In this document: positions 25,612 through 33,789 of the stretch, piece after piece
Position numbering within the stretch: position 1 is the first letter of the stretch
How the letters are laid out: each line of letters starts with the position of its first letter
NCBI RefSeq assembly: GCF_014204515.1
Contig: NZ_JACHLI010000026.1
Coordinates: 47,524-111,523 of the forward strand
Origin: Pseudomonas nitroreducens
Lineage (GTDB): Bacteria > Pseudomonadota > Gammaproteobacteria > Pseudomonadales > Pseudomonadaceae
Length of the DNA stretch: 64,000 nucleotides
Direction of reading: 5' to 3'
Notes under the pieces: generated by a model
Database searches by the model: none
Seen by the model: the letters and a program-made list of their open reading frames with translations, nothing else
Told to the model about the DNA's origin: nothing
Program-made: the position numbers and the translations under genes

Positions 25612-25631
25612 TTTGTAGTGAATGCTACAAA
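25612..25631. promoter_or_regulatory. perfect palindrome TTTGTAG-N6-CTACAAA, candidate RpiR operator
   Basis: Seven-base perfect arms are separated by TGAATG in the acetyltransferase / RpiR intergenic region. A related half-site, TTTGTATAATGC (reverse strand), lies near 25662-25673. RpiR-family regulators commonly bind such palindromes. Confidence 0.55.
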
Positions 25632-25694
25632 AAATAGATATTGAAAGTTTCTGAAGTGCATTATACAAATGGCGCCATAACAAGAGGCGCCTCC

Positions 25695-26552
25695 ATGCTC
25701 ACACTCAAAGATCGCCTGAATACCCCGCAGGTCGAGCTCACCAAGGCCGAACGCAAGGTGCTGCGCGCCTTGCTCGATGACTACCCGCGCGCTGGCCTCG
25801 GGCCGATGTCGCGCCTCGCGCGCCAGGCCGGGGTCAGCGACCCGAGCATCCTGCGCCTGGTGAAGAAGCTCGGCTTCAGCGGCTACAGCGACTTCCAGAA
25901 CGCGCTGATGGCCGAGGTGGACGACCGCCTGCGCTCGCCGCGCACCCTGCTTGCCGGACGCCGCGAAGGCATGAGCCGCGACGACGTCTGGTCCAACTAC
26001 CTGAGCGACGCCAGCGAAGGCATCCAGCGCACCCTGGCGCTGACCCAGGCCGACGACGTACGCCTGCTCGGTGACTGGCTGCTCGACCCCAAGCTGCGCG
26101 TGCTCTGCCACGGCGGCCGCTTCAGCCGCTTCCTCGCCGGTTACCTGGTGGCGCACCTGCGCATGCTGCGCAGTGGCTGCCTGCTGCTGGACGACGGCGC
26201 CGCGCTGCCCGACCAGCTCGGCGACATCGACCGCCAGACCCTGGTGGTGGTGTTCGACTACCGCCGCTACCAGGCCCAGGCGCTGGGCGTGACCCGCGCC
26301 GCCAAGGCCCGCGGCGCCCGCGTGGTGCTGTTCACCGACATCTATGACTCGCCGCTGCGCGAGTTCGCCGACCTGATCATCAGCGCCCCGGTGGAGTCGC
26401 CATCGCCGTTCGACACCCTGGTGCCGACCATGGCCCAGGTCGAGGCGCTGATCGCCAGCCTGGTAGCGCGCATGGACGGCCAGCTCGACGAACGCCTGGA
26501 AGGCATCGACCACCTGAGAGCTGCTTTCGGCAGCCACATCCTCGAGGAATGA
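25695..26552 (+). CDS. RpiR/MurR family transcriptional regulator
   Basis: The 285-aa protein has an N-terminal RpiR HTH (residues 1-77, with MSRLARQAGVSDPSILRLVK) and a C-terminal SIS domain (about 110-245, LCHGGRFSRFLAGYLVAHL). SIS domains bind phosphosugars in classic members, but many Pseudomonas relatives control amino acid and amine catabolism. It starts at ATG 25695 after AAGAGG. Its stop overlaps the hydrolase start (ATGA at 26549-26552), so it belongs to the operon that follows and is its likely regulator. Confidence 0.9.
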   Translation: MLTLKDRLNTPQVELTKAERKVLRALLDDYPRAGLGPMSRLARQAGVSDPSILRLVKKLGFSGYSDFQNALMAEVDDRLRSPRTLLAGRREGMSRDDVWSNYLSDASEGIQRTLALTQADDVRLLGDWLLDPKLRVLCHGGRFSRFLAGYLVAHLRMLRSGCLLLDDGAALPDQLGDIDRQTLVVVFDYRRYQAQALGVTRAAKARGARVVLFTDIYDSPLREFADLIISAPVESPSPFDTLVPTMAQVEALIASLVARMDGQLDERLEGIDHLRAAFGSHILEE

Positions 26553-27196
26553 CCGTGTTCAGCTTGCCCCACTCATCGCCCCGTGATCTTGCGTTCACCC
26601 GCGGCCAGACCGCCATCCTGTTCGTCGACATGCAGAACGCCTGGGTCATCCCTGGCCGCGATGCCCATGTCGATCCGGCCACGCACCGCTACTTCTACCA
26701 GCGGGTCGAGGCGAGCGTGATTCCCAACCAGCAGCGCCTGCTGGCGGCGATGCGCGAGGTCGGCGGCGAGGTGCTGCACACCATCATCGAGAGCCTCACC
26801 GCCGATGGCCGCGACCGTTCGCTGGACCACAAGCTCTCCGACATGCACCTGCCCAAGGGCAGCCCCGATGCCCAGGTGATCGACGCCCTGGCGCCGCGGG
26901 AGAACGAGATCGTGCTGCCCAAGACTTCCTCGGGGGTCTTCAACTCCACCGCCATCGACTACGTGCTGCGCAACCTCAATACCCGCCACCTGATCATCTG
27001 CGGCGTGGTCACCGACCAGTGCGTGGACATGGCCGTGCGCGACGCCGCCGACCGCGGCTACCTGGTCACCCTGGTCGAAGACGCCTGCGCCACCCACACC
27101 GCCGAGCGCCACCAGGCCTGCCTGGAAGCGATCAAGGGCTACTGCTGGATCGCCGACACCGACACGGTGCTGGCCCGCATCGCCGCGCTGGCCTGA
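26549..27196 (+). CDS. isochorismatase-like cysteine hydrolase
   Basis: The 215-aa protein is of the isochorismatase/nicotinamidase fold. The catalytic triad can be read as Asp27 (FVDMQN), Lys125 (LPKTSSG) and Cys158 (GVVTDQCVDMA). Members hydrolyse amides, carbamates or enol ethers, for example nicotinamide, N-carbamoylsarcosine or ureidoacrylate. It lies between the RpiR regulator and a glutamine-synthetase-like gene in a tight operon, so an amide or carbamoyl substrate in amine catabolism is a fair guess. Confidence 0.9.
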   Translation: MTVFSLPHSSPRDLAFTRGQTAILFVDMQNAWVIPGRDAHVDPATHRYFYQRVEASVIPNQQRLLAAMREVGGEVLHTIIESLTADGRDRSLDHKLSDMHLPKGSPDAQVIDALAPRENEIVLPKTSSGVFNSTAIDYVLRNLNTRHLIICGVVTDQCVDMAVRDAADRGYLVTLVEDACATHTAERHQACLEAIKGYCWIADTDTVLARIAALA

Positions 27197-27211
27197 GACC
27201 GGGAGAACGCC

Positions 27212-28552
27212 ATGAGTCAGAACAACAACAATGCCGCGCCGATGCGCCTGACCAGCTTCGTCACCACCGATCTCTGTGGCATCACCCGTGGCCGCTCGCT
27301 GCCCGAGTCGGAGGTGGCCGAGCAACTCGCCAGCGGCTGCGGCTGGGTGCCGGCCAACAGCGCGCTGACGCCCCAGGACATCATCGCCGAGGACAATCCC
27401 TGGGGCAGCCACGGCGACCTGCGCCTGCTGCCCGATCCGAGTAGCCGCGTGCGTCTTGAGAATGGTCCCGATGCCCAGGCGGCGCCGCTGGATTACCTGC
27501 ACGGCGACCTGGCGACCACCACCGGCGCGCCCTGGCCGGTGTGCCCACGTACGCTGCTGCGCGAAGAGATCGCTCGTTATCGGGAGCTCGATCTGCAGGT
27601 CACCGCCGCCTTTGAGCACGAATTCAACCTGCTCGGCCTGCCGGACGAACACGCTGCCGCCTTCTCCCTGCAGGCCCAGCGGCAGACCGGCGCCTTCGGT
27701 GGCTGGCTGATGAGCGCGCTGGAGCAGATCGGCGCAGAGCCGGAGATGTTCCTGCCCGAGTACGGGCGCAACCAGTACGAGGTTACCTGCCGGCCGACCC
27801 AGGGCGTTGCCGCCGCCGACCGCGCGGTGAACGTCCGCGAAGTCACCCGCGAGATCGCCCGCCAGTTCGGTTGGCGCAGCACTTTCACACCGCTGCTGGC
27901 GCCCGGCGCCGTGACCAACGGCGTGCACCTGCACCTGAGCCTGCAACGCCTGGACGGCACCCCGGTGTTCTACGACGAGGCCGCGCCGACCAATCTGTCG
28001 AAGCTCGCCGAGCACTGGGCCGCTGGCGTGCTGCGCCACCTGCCGGCACTGTGCGCACTGACTGCGCCGACGGCGGTGTCCTACCTGCGGCTGAAGCCGC
28101 ACCACTGGAGCGCCGCCTACGCCTGCCTCGGCCTGCGCAACCGCGAAGCAGCGCTGCGCATCTGCCCGGTGGTGGAGATCGGCGGCAAGCCGAAGGCGCG
28201 CCAGTTCAACCTGGAGTTCCGCCCCATGGACGCCACCGCCAGCCCGCACCTGGCCATGGCCGCCGTGCTGATCGCCGGACGCCTGGGCATGCAGCAGGAG
28301 CTGCCGCTGTCGGCGGTCACCGATGTCGACCCGCACAGCCTCAGCGCCGCCCAGCGCGAGGAGCTGGGCATCAGCCCGCTGCCGGGTTCGCTGGAGGAGG
28401 CCCAGTGCCTGCTGCTCGACGACAGCGAACTGTGCGCCGAACTGCCGCCGGCCCTGCTGCAGACCTACGCCGCCATGAAGCGCCAGGAGCTGGCCCTGAC
28501 CCGCGAACTCAGCGAGGAACAACTCTGTGAGTCCTATGCCACCTTCTACTGA
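27212..28552 (+). CDS. glutamine synthetase family protein (gamma-glutamyl ligase-like)
   Basis: The 446-aa type-I GS-fold protein keeps the metal and nucleotide residues: FEHEFNL, NQYEVTCRP, GVHLHLSL, the Arg in GLRNREAALRI, and NLEFRPMDATASPH. It is not the ammonia-assimilating GlnA, lacking the adenylylation loop and having a different N-terminus. It resembles PuuA/GlnA-like enzymes that attach glutamate to amines. It is followed by an N-formylglutamate amidohydrolase overlapping by 26 nt, suggesting a ligate-then-hydrolyse pathway. Confidence 0.88.
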   Translation: MSQNNNNAAPMRLTSFVTTDLCGITRGRSLPESEVAEQLASGCGWVPANSALTPQDIIAEDNPWGSHGDLRLLPDPSSRVRLENGPDAQAAPLDYLHGDLATTTGAPWPVCPRTLLREEIARYRELDLQVTAAFEHEFNLLGLPDEHAAAFSLQAQRQTGAFGGWLMSALEQIGAEPEMFLPEYGRNQYEVTCRPTQGVAAADRAVNVREVTREIARQFGWRSTFTPLLAPGAVTNGVHLHLSLQRLDGTPVFYDEAAPTNLSKLAEHWAAGVLRHLPALCALTAPTAVSYLRLKPHHWSAAYACLGLRNREAALRICPVVEIGGKPKARQFNLEFRPMDATASPHLAMAAVLIAGRLGMQQELPLSAVTDVDPHSLSAAQREELGISPLPGSLEEAQCLLLDDSELCAELPPALLQTYAAMKRQELALTRELSEEQLCESYATFY

Positions 28553-29279
28553 GGCCGGCCTGTACCGGCGCCCGCCCTTCGAGATCGTCAACCCGCAGGG
28601 CAGCAGCCCGGTGCTGCTGGTCTGCGAGCACGCCAGCCGCTACATCCCCGAGGAGCTGGCGCAGCTGGGCCTGGACGATGCGGCGGCCGCCGAGCACATC
28701 GCCTGGGACATCGGCGCGCTGGAGCTGGCCCGCGAGCTGTCGGCACGGCTGGACGCCACGCTGCTGGTGGCCAGCTACTCGCGCCTGCTGATCGACCTCA
28801 ACCGGCCGCTGTCGGCGCCGGACCTGATTCCCGAGCACAGCGAGATCTACCCGATCCCCGGCAACTGCAACCTCAGCGCAGAGGCTCGGCAGGAGAGGGT
28901 GGCGAGCCTGTTCGAACCCTTCCACCGGCAGCTGACCGCGTTGCTCGACGAACGCCTGGCTGCCGGCCGGCCAACCCGGCTGGTCGGCGTGCACAGCTTC
29001 ACCCCGAGCTATCGCGGCGAACCTCGTCCGTGGGTCGCCGGGGTGCTCTATGCCAAGGCCGAAGCCTATGCCCAGCGCATGGTCGCGGGCCTCAGGCAGA
29101 GCGGTGAAGAAATCGGCGCCAACCAGCCCTATGTGATCGACCCGCTGGAGGACATGACCGTCCCGGTGCATGGCGACGAACGCGGCGTGGACGCCGTGCT
29201 GATCGAAATCCGCAATGACGGACTGCGGACCCCGCAAGGGGTGGAAGCCTGGGCGACACGCCTGGCTCCCTGGCTCTGA
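28527..29279 (+). CDS. N-formylglutamate amidohydrolase family protein
   Basis: The 250-aa FGase-family protein contains the characteristic VCEHASRYIPEE near residue 32, then DIGA, SRLLIDLNRP and EIRND near the C-terminus. HutG-type members release glutamate from N-formylglutamate in histidine degradation, but no hut genes are here. The GTG at 28527 (or ATG at 28536) overlaps the GS-like gene, so the two are coupled. It probably removes an acyl or glutamyl group from the product of the upstream ligase, or acts on a related N-substituted glutamate. Confidence 0.88.
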   Translation: MSPMPPSTEAGLYRRPPFEIVNPQGSSPVLLVCEHASRYIPEELAQLGLDDAAAAEHIAWDIGALELARELSARLDATLLVASYSRLLIDLNRPLSAPDLIPEHSEIYPIPGNCNLSAEARQERVASLFEPFHRQLTALLDERLAAGRPTRLVGVHSFTPSYRGEPRPWVAGVLYAKAEAYAQRMVAGLRQSGEEIGANQPYVIDPLEDMTVPVHGDERGVDAVLIEIRNDGLRTPQGVEAWATRLAPWL

Positions 29280-29390
29280 GGACCCCACCCGGCAGGCTCC
29301 CTCGGCTGTCCGGGCGGTTCTGAAAACAACAACAATTCAGCGCATGAGCGCCGAACCCCCTGAAGCTGCCGTTTCCAGAGGAAGTGCCCC

Positions 29391-30734
29391 GTGGCTATCG
29401 AACAGTTCGGATACAAGCAACAACTGCGCCGCAGCCTGACGCTCGGCGATCTGGTGATCTACGGGATGATCTTCATGATCCCGATCGCCCCCTTCGGCGT
29501 GTACGGCTGGGTGCATGCCGACGCCCACGGCATGGTGCCCATGGCCTACCTGGTGGGCATGGTGGCGATGCTGTTCACTGCGCTCAGCTATGGCGCGATG
29601 TCCCGCGCGTTTCCCATCGCCGGTTCGGTGTACTCCTACGCCCAGCGCGGCATCCACCCCAACGTCGGCTTCATCGCCGGCTGGGTCCTGCTGCTGGACT
29701 ACCTGCTGATCCCGCCGCTGCTCTACGTGTTTAGCGCGCTGGCGCTGAACCACCTGTTCCCGGCGATTCCCAAGCTGGTGTTCATGCTGGTGTTCCTGGT
29801 CTCCGCCACGCTCATCAACCTGCGCGGCATCACCCTGGCGGCACGCTTCAACCTGCTGTTCCTGATCGCCGAACTGGCGGTGCTGGCGATCTTCCTGGCG
29901 GTGGGTTACCACGCCCTGGAAGGCGGCCTGGGCAATGGCCGGCTGACCCTGGAACCGCTGCTGCAGCCGGAGCATTTCAACCTCGGTCTGGTGATGAAGG
30001 CGGTGTCCATCGCGGTGCTGTCGTTCCTCGGCTTCGATGCGATTTCCACCCTCGCCGAAGAGGTCAAGGGCGACCCGGCCAAACAGATCGGCCGCGCCTC
30101 GCTGATCGCGCTGTTCGTCATGGGCGCCATCTTCATCGTGCAGACCTGGCTGGCCACTGACCTGGCCGCCGGCATGACCTTCCAGTCGGCCGACACCGCC
30201 TTCTACGAGATCGCCGAAGCGGCCGGCGGCAGCTGGCTGTCGACGCTGACGGCGGTGTCCACCGCGCTGGCCTGGGGCGTGACCGTGTCGATTACTTCTC
30301 AAGCCGCCGTATCGCGCCTGCTGTACTCCATGGCCCGCGACGGCAAGCTGCCGCGGGTGCTGGCCAAGGTGCATCCGAAGTACCAGACGCCGCACATCAG
30401 CCTGTACCTGGTGGGCGTACTGTCGCTGGGCATCGGCATCTACTTCCTCGACTCGCCCGACGTGCTCACCTCGCTGGTCAACTTCGGCGCGCTGACCGGC
30501 TTCTGCCTGCTGCACCTGGCGGTGATCAACCACTACTTCATCCGCCAGAAGACCGGCCAGATTTTCCGCCATCTGCTGTTCCCGCTGGTCGGCCTGGTGA
30601 TCATCGCCTACGTGCTGATCAGCATGAGCCGCGAGGCGCAGGAGCTGGGCGCGCTCTGGATCGCCATCGGTCTGGTGTACCTCGCGGTGCTCAGCCGACG
30701 CGGCAACGGCAGCGAGCTGGCGCGGGAAATCTGA
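29391..30734 (+). CDS. APC family amino acid permease
   Basis: The 447-aa membrane protein has 12 predicted segments and APC motifs (TLGDLVIYGMIFMIPIAPFG, the LGFDAISTLAEEVKGDP loop). This subgroup is close to putrescine-importer PuuP-like permeases. The start is GTG 29391 with AGAGGAAG upstream. It is the last gene of the RpiR operon and likely imports the substrate that the preceding hydrolases and ligase process. A GC-rich hairpin follows the stop. Confidence 0.9.
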   Translation: MAIEQFGYKQQLRRSLTLGDLVIYGMIFMIPIAPFGVYGWVHADAHGMVPMAYLVGMVAMLFTALSYGAMSRAFPIAGSVYSYAQRGIHPNVGFIAGWVLLLDYLLIPPLLYVFSALALNHLFPAIPKLVFMLVFLVSATLINLRGITLAARFNLLFLIAELAVLAIFLAVGYHALEGGLGNGRLTLEPLLQPEHFNLGLVMKAVSIAVLSFLGFDAISTLAEEVKGDPAKQIGRASLIALFVMGAIFIVQTWLATDLAAGMTFQSADTAFYEIAEAAGGSWLSTLTAVSTALAWGVTVSITSQAAVSRLLYSMARDGKLPRVLAKVHPKYQTPHISLYLVGVLSLGIGIYFLDSPDVLTSLVNFGALTGFCLLHLAVINHYFIRQKTGQIFRHLLFPLVGLVIIAYVLISMSREAQELGALWIAIGLVYLAVLSRRGNGSELAREI

Positions 30735-30740
30735 GCGGGT

Positions 30741-30769
30741 GCGCCGTGCTGTCGCAGACGGCACGGCGC
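30741..30769 (+). terminator. hairpin at the end of the RpiR-permease operon
   Basis: GCGCCGTGC...GCACGGCGC with an inner GTC-GCA-GAC stem, followed by only a short T-run (GCTTTGAC). It is a probable but weak intrinsic terminator. Confidence 0.55.
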
Positions 30770-30841
30770 GCTTTGACAGACGGCGGGGCTTACCCCATAA
30801 AGATTCGGCCCGGCACGACTCAGCAACCATCGCGAAGCAGC

Positions 30842-31330
30842 ATGAGCAGGAAAGATCAGGACAGCCCCACGCCCTTCACCCTGGACCGCATCGACGAGGA
30901 GATCATCCGCATCCTCCGTCAGCAGGGGCGCATCACCTACGGCAAGCTGTCCGCGCTGGTCCATCTCACCCCGCGCCCCTGCCAGGAACGCGTCCGCAAG
31001 CTGGAGCGGCACGGCATCATCCGCGGCTACGGCGCCGTCATCGATGAGCAGAAAGTCGCTGCGGGCCTGTCGCTGCTGGTGCTGGTGGCGCTGTCCAACC
31101 AGAGTGGCCGCACCGCGCAGAAGGCCTTCGAAGCGCGGATGATCGCCTGCCCGCAAGTGCTGCACTGCCAGCTGATCAGCGGCACCTTCGACTACAGCGT
31201 GCGCATGCGCTGCCGCGACATGGAGCACTACCGCGCGCTGACCGAGACCTGGCTGAACGACGAGAGCCTGCACATCGACAAGCTGGTCGCCCACCCCGAG
31301 CTGACGACCATCAAGGAGTCCGCCGGCTAG
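30842..31330 (+). CDS. Lrp/AsnC family transcriptional regulator
   Basis: The 162-aa Lrp protein has an N-terminal HTH (about residues 15-65, RIDEEIIRILRQQGRITYGK) and a RAM/AsnC effector domain with the conserved GTFDYSVRMRC segment. I start at ATG 30842. It is directly upstream of the ornithine cyclodeaminase family gene, which has palindromic and helically phased repeats in its leader, so it is the natural candidate to bind them. Confidence 0.9.
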   Translation: MSRKDQDSPTPFTLDRIDEEIIRILRQQGRITYGKLSALVHLTPRPCQERVRKLERHGIIRGYGAVIDEQKVAAGLSLLVLVALSNQSGRTAQKAFEARMIACPQVLHCQLISGTFDYSVRMRCRDMEHYRALTETWLNDESLHIDKLVAHPELTTIKESAG

Positions 31331-31398
31331 CGCTGCAGACTCGGCTTTTCCTTCTCTTCTCGACTGCGCTTTCTGCCGCGTCGGCGACTATTCCGGTC

Positions 31399-31467
31399 AC
31401 AGCCGAATCGGCTGTCGGTGCGCCGCAATACAGCCGTATCGGCCGGCGCAGGCCGCCATTACAGCCG
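31399..31467. promoter_or_regulatory. three ACAGCCG boxes with 31-bp spacing, probable Lrp operators
   Basis: ACAGCCG occurs at 31399, 31430 and 31461, exactly 31 bp apart (three helical turns). The first is a perfect palindrome (ACAGCCGA-A-TCGGCTGT, 31399-31415) and the second is a near palindrome (ACAGCCGTATCGGCC). The array lies in the 301-nt gap between the Lrp gene and the ornithine cyclodeaminase family gene, in the right place for an Lrp-type multimer wrapping DNA. Confidence 0.6.
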
Positions 31468-31631
31468 GGTTTTCTCCATGGCCGGTGGGAAAATCCGATT
31501 GCCCCTCTCCTGACGTGCAGACCTGATCCAGGGCCTCTGCGCTCGGGTTCTGCCCGCGGTTCGAGACACGCTGGAGCGGGGCGAGCCCGTCTGACCACAC
31601 TTCTCCAATGACAAGAACCGGAGGTCCCACC

Positions 31632-32693
31632 ATGACCCGCTTCGTCGACGTCCCCACGATGTCCCAACTGGTCCAGCAGATCGGTGTCGCCCGCTTCATC
31701 GGCGAACTTGCCGACACCCTCGCCGAGGACTTCGTGCGCTGGGAATCCTTCGACAAATCCGCCCGCGTCGCCAACCATTCCGAGATCGGCGTCATCGAAT
31801 TGATGCCGGTGTCCGACACTGCCCGCTATGCCTTCAAGTACGTCAACGGCCACCCGCAGAACACCCAGCGCGGGCTGTTCACCGTCATGGCCTTCGGCGT
31901 GCTGGCCGATGTCGAGACGGGCTATCCGCTGCTGCTGTCGGAGCTGACCGTGGCCACCGCGCTGCGCACCTGCGCCACCTCGCTGATGGCCGCCCGCGCG
32001 CTGGCCCGCCCGGAGTCACGACGCATGGCGCTGATCGGCAACGGCGCACAGAGCGAGTTCCAGGCCCTGGCTTTCCACCACCACCTGGGTATCGAGGAAA
32101 TCGCCGTCTACGACCTCGATCCGCAGGCCACCGAGAAGCTGATCCGCAACCTGGCGGACGTCCCCAACCTGAAGATCATCCGCGCCGGCTCCACCGCCGA
32201 AGCGGTGCGCGGCGCCGACATCGTCACCACGGTCACTGCCGACAAGGCCTACGCGACCATCCTCACCCCGGAGATGATCGAGCCGGGCATGCACATCAAC
32301 GGCGTGGGCGGTGATTGCCCGGGCAAGACCGAGTTGCACGCCGACGTGCTGCGCGCCGGCAAGGTGTTCGTCGAGTACGAGCCGCAGTCGCGCGTCGAGG
32401 GCGAAATCCAGCAGATGCCGGCAGACTTCCAGGTGACCGACCTGTGGCGCGTGCTGGCCGGTCAGATCGGCGGGCGCGACAGCGCCGAGCAGGTGACCAT
32501 CTTCGACTCGGTCGGCTTCGCCCTCGAAGACTATTCCGTGCTGCGCTACGTGAACGAGCAGGCCGGCCGCCTGGGCCTGGGCGAGCGCATCGACCTGGTG
32601 CCCTGGAGCGAGGAAGAGGACAACGACCCCAAGGACCTGTTCCGCTACACCCGCTCCGCCAAGGCGCGCAAAGGGCTGCGGCGCATCGCCTGA
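31632..32693 (+). CDS. ornithine cyclodeaminase / mu-crystallin family protein
   Basis: The 353-aa protein has the OCD fold: Lys69 in AFKYVNGHP, Arg112 in LRTCATS, and a Rossmann motif ALIGNGAQSEFQ at residues 133-144. OCD converts ornithine to proline and ammonia using tightly bound NAD. Other members are imine reductases or alanine dehydrogenases, and the ornithine-specific residues cannot be judged by eye. It starts at ATG 31632 with GGAGGT upstream and a likely Lrp-controlled promoter. A convergent LysR gene ends 3 nt downstream. Confidence 0.88.
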   Translation: MTRFVDVPTMSQLVQQIGVARFIGELADTLAEDFVRWESFDKSARVANHSEIGVIELMPVSDTARYAFKYVNGHPQNTQRGLFTVMAFGVLADVETGYPLLLSELTVATALRTCATSLMAARALARPESRRMALIGNGAQSEFQALAFHHHLGIEEIAVYDLDPQATEKLIRNLADVPNLKIIRAGSTAEAVRGADIVTTVTADKAYATILTPEMIEPGMHINGVGGDCPGKTELHADVLRAGKVFVEYEPQSRVEGEIQQMPADFQVTDLWRVLAGQIGGRDSAEQVTIFDSVGFALEDYSVLRYVNEQAGRLGLGERIDLVPWSEEEDNDPKDLFRYTRSAKARKGLRRIA

Positions 32694-32696
32694 CGC

Positions 32697-33644
32697 TCAG
32701 CGCGCCAGTTCCGTCTCCGATGAAATCTCCAGCGGCGGCCGGCTGAGGTCGCTGGCGCTCTGGGTGGTGGCGGCGACACGGGCCTTCAGCCATTGGCTGA
32801 AGGCCTTCACCACTGCGCGTTCGGCCTTAACCGGGTCGGTTACCAGGAAGTAGCCGCGGCTGGACTGGATGGTGATGTCGAACGGGCGCACCAGCAGGCC
32901 ACGGGCGAGGGCGTCGCCGCTGAGCAGGTTGTCGCCGATGGCCACGCCCTGGGCGGCAATGCACGCGGCGATGGTGCAGGGCGCATCGGCGAACAGCACG
33001 CCGGAGCGGTGATCGATCGCGCTCGCGCCCACCGCGCCGAGCCACAGGCGCCAGTCGGCGAAATCATTCATGTGCAGCAGCGTGTAGTGGGCCAGGTCCG
33101 CCGGCTGCGTGAGGCCGCCACGTGAGTGGATCAGGCGCGGGCTGCACACCGGGAAGAAGTGCAGCGCCACCAGTTGCTCCACGGTCTGGTTCGGCCAGTC
33201 GCCGCTGCCATAGGCGATGAACAGGTTGGCGTCGCTGGCGCTGGTGTCCTGCGGCACCCGCGGCGTCACCACGTGCAATTGCACCTGCGGGTACTGCGCG
33301 AGGAAGTCGCCCAGGTGCTGGCACAGCCAGTAGGTGGCGAAGCCGGGGTTGCAGCTCACGCACAGCGGGCCGCTGACCTGCTGCCCGTCGAAGCTGCTGC
33401 CGGCCAGTTGCACTTCCGCCAGGATGCGCTGCACGTCGCGGGCATACCTTTCCCCTCGATAGGTCAGGCGGATGCCGCGCCCGGTGCGTTCGGTCAGGGC
33501 GAAGCCCAGGCGTTCCTCCAGCGTGGCAATGCGGTGGCTCACCGCGCTGCGGGTAAGGTTCAGCTCTTGCGCGGCGGCGGAAACGCTGCCCAGCCGGGCC
33601 ACGGCATCCAGCGCCCGCAGGGCGGTCATCGAGGGAAAGTGCAT
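32697..33644 (-). CDS. LysR family transcriptional regulator (GcvA-type)
   Basis: The 315-aa LysR protein starts at ATG 33644 (MHFPSMTALRALDAVARLGS), with an HTH at residues 7-65 and a GcvA-type effector domain (GVAIGDNLLSGDALARGLLV). The C-terminus is about 20 residues longer than usual. It is divergent from the M20 peptidase gene, and the shared promoter region contains three ATTGGTGAA boxes that are probably its operator. Confidence 0.9.
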   Translation of the reverse strand: MHFPSMTALRALDAVARLGSVSAAAQELNLTRSAVSHRIATLEERLGFALTERTGRGIRLTYRGERYARDVQRILAEVQLAGSSFDGQQVSGPLCVSCNPGFATYWLCQHLGDFLAQYPQVQLHVVTPRVPQDTSASDANLFIAYGSGDWPNQTVEQLVALHFFPVCSPRLIHSRGGLTQPADLAHYTLLHMNDFADWRLWLGAVGASAIDHRSGVLFADAPCTIAACIAAQGVAIGDNLLSGDALARGLLVRPFDITIQSSRGYFLVTDPVKAERAVVKAFSQWLKARVAATTQSASDLSRPPLEISSETELAR

Positions 33645-33661
33645 GGGGCGCCTATTGCTCC

Positions 33662-33743
33662 ATTGGTGAAACGACAATTGGTGAAACTAACCAGACATTG
33701 CATGGCGAAATCCTGCGCTTGTTGCAAATTCCGCTTCACCAAT
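33662..33743. promoter_or_regulatory. three ATTGGTGAA boxes, probable LysR operator
   Basis: ATTGGTGAAAC occurs at 33662-33672 and again at 33677-33687 (15-bp spacing). An inverted TTCACCAAT is at 33735-33743. All lie between the divergent LysR and M20 genes, matching the recognition-plus-activation-site pattern of LysR promoters. Confidence 0.55.
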
Positions 33744-33789
33744 ACTAGGCCACACGACAACAACAACAGGCAACGATGAGGAAGCCGCC

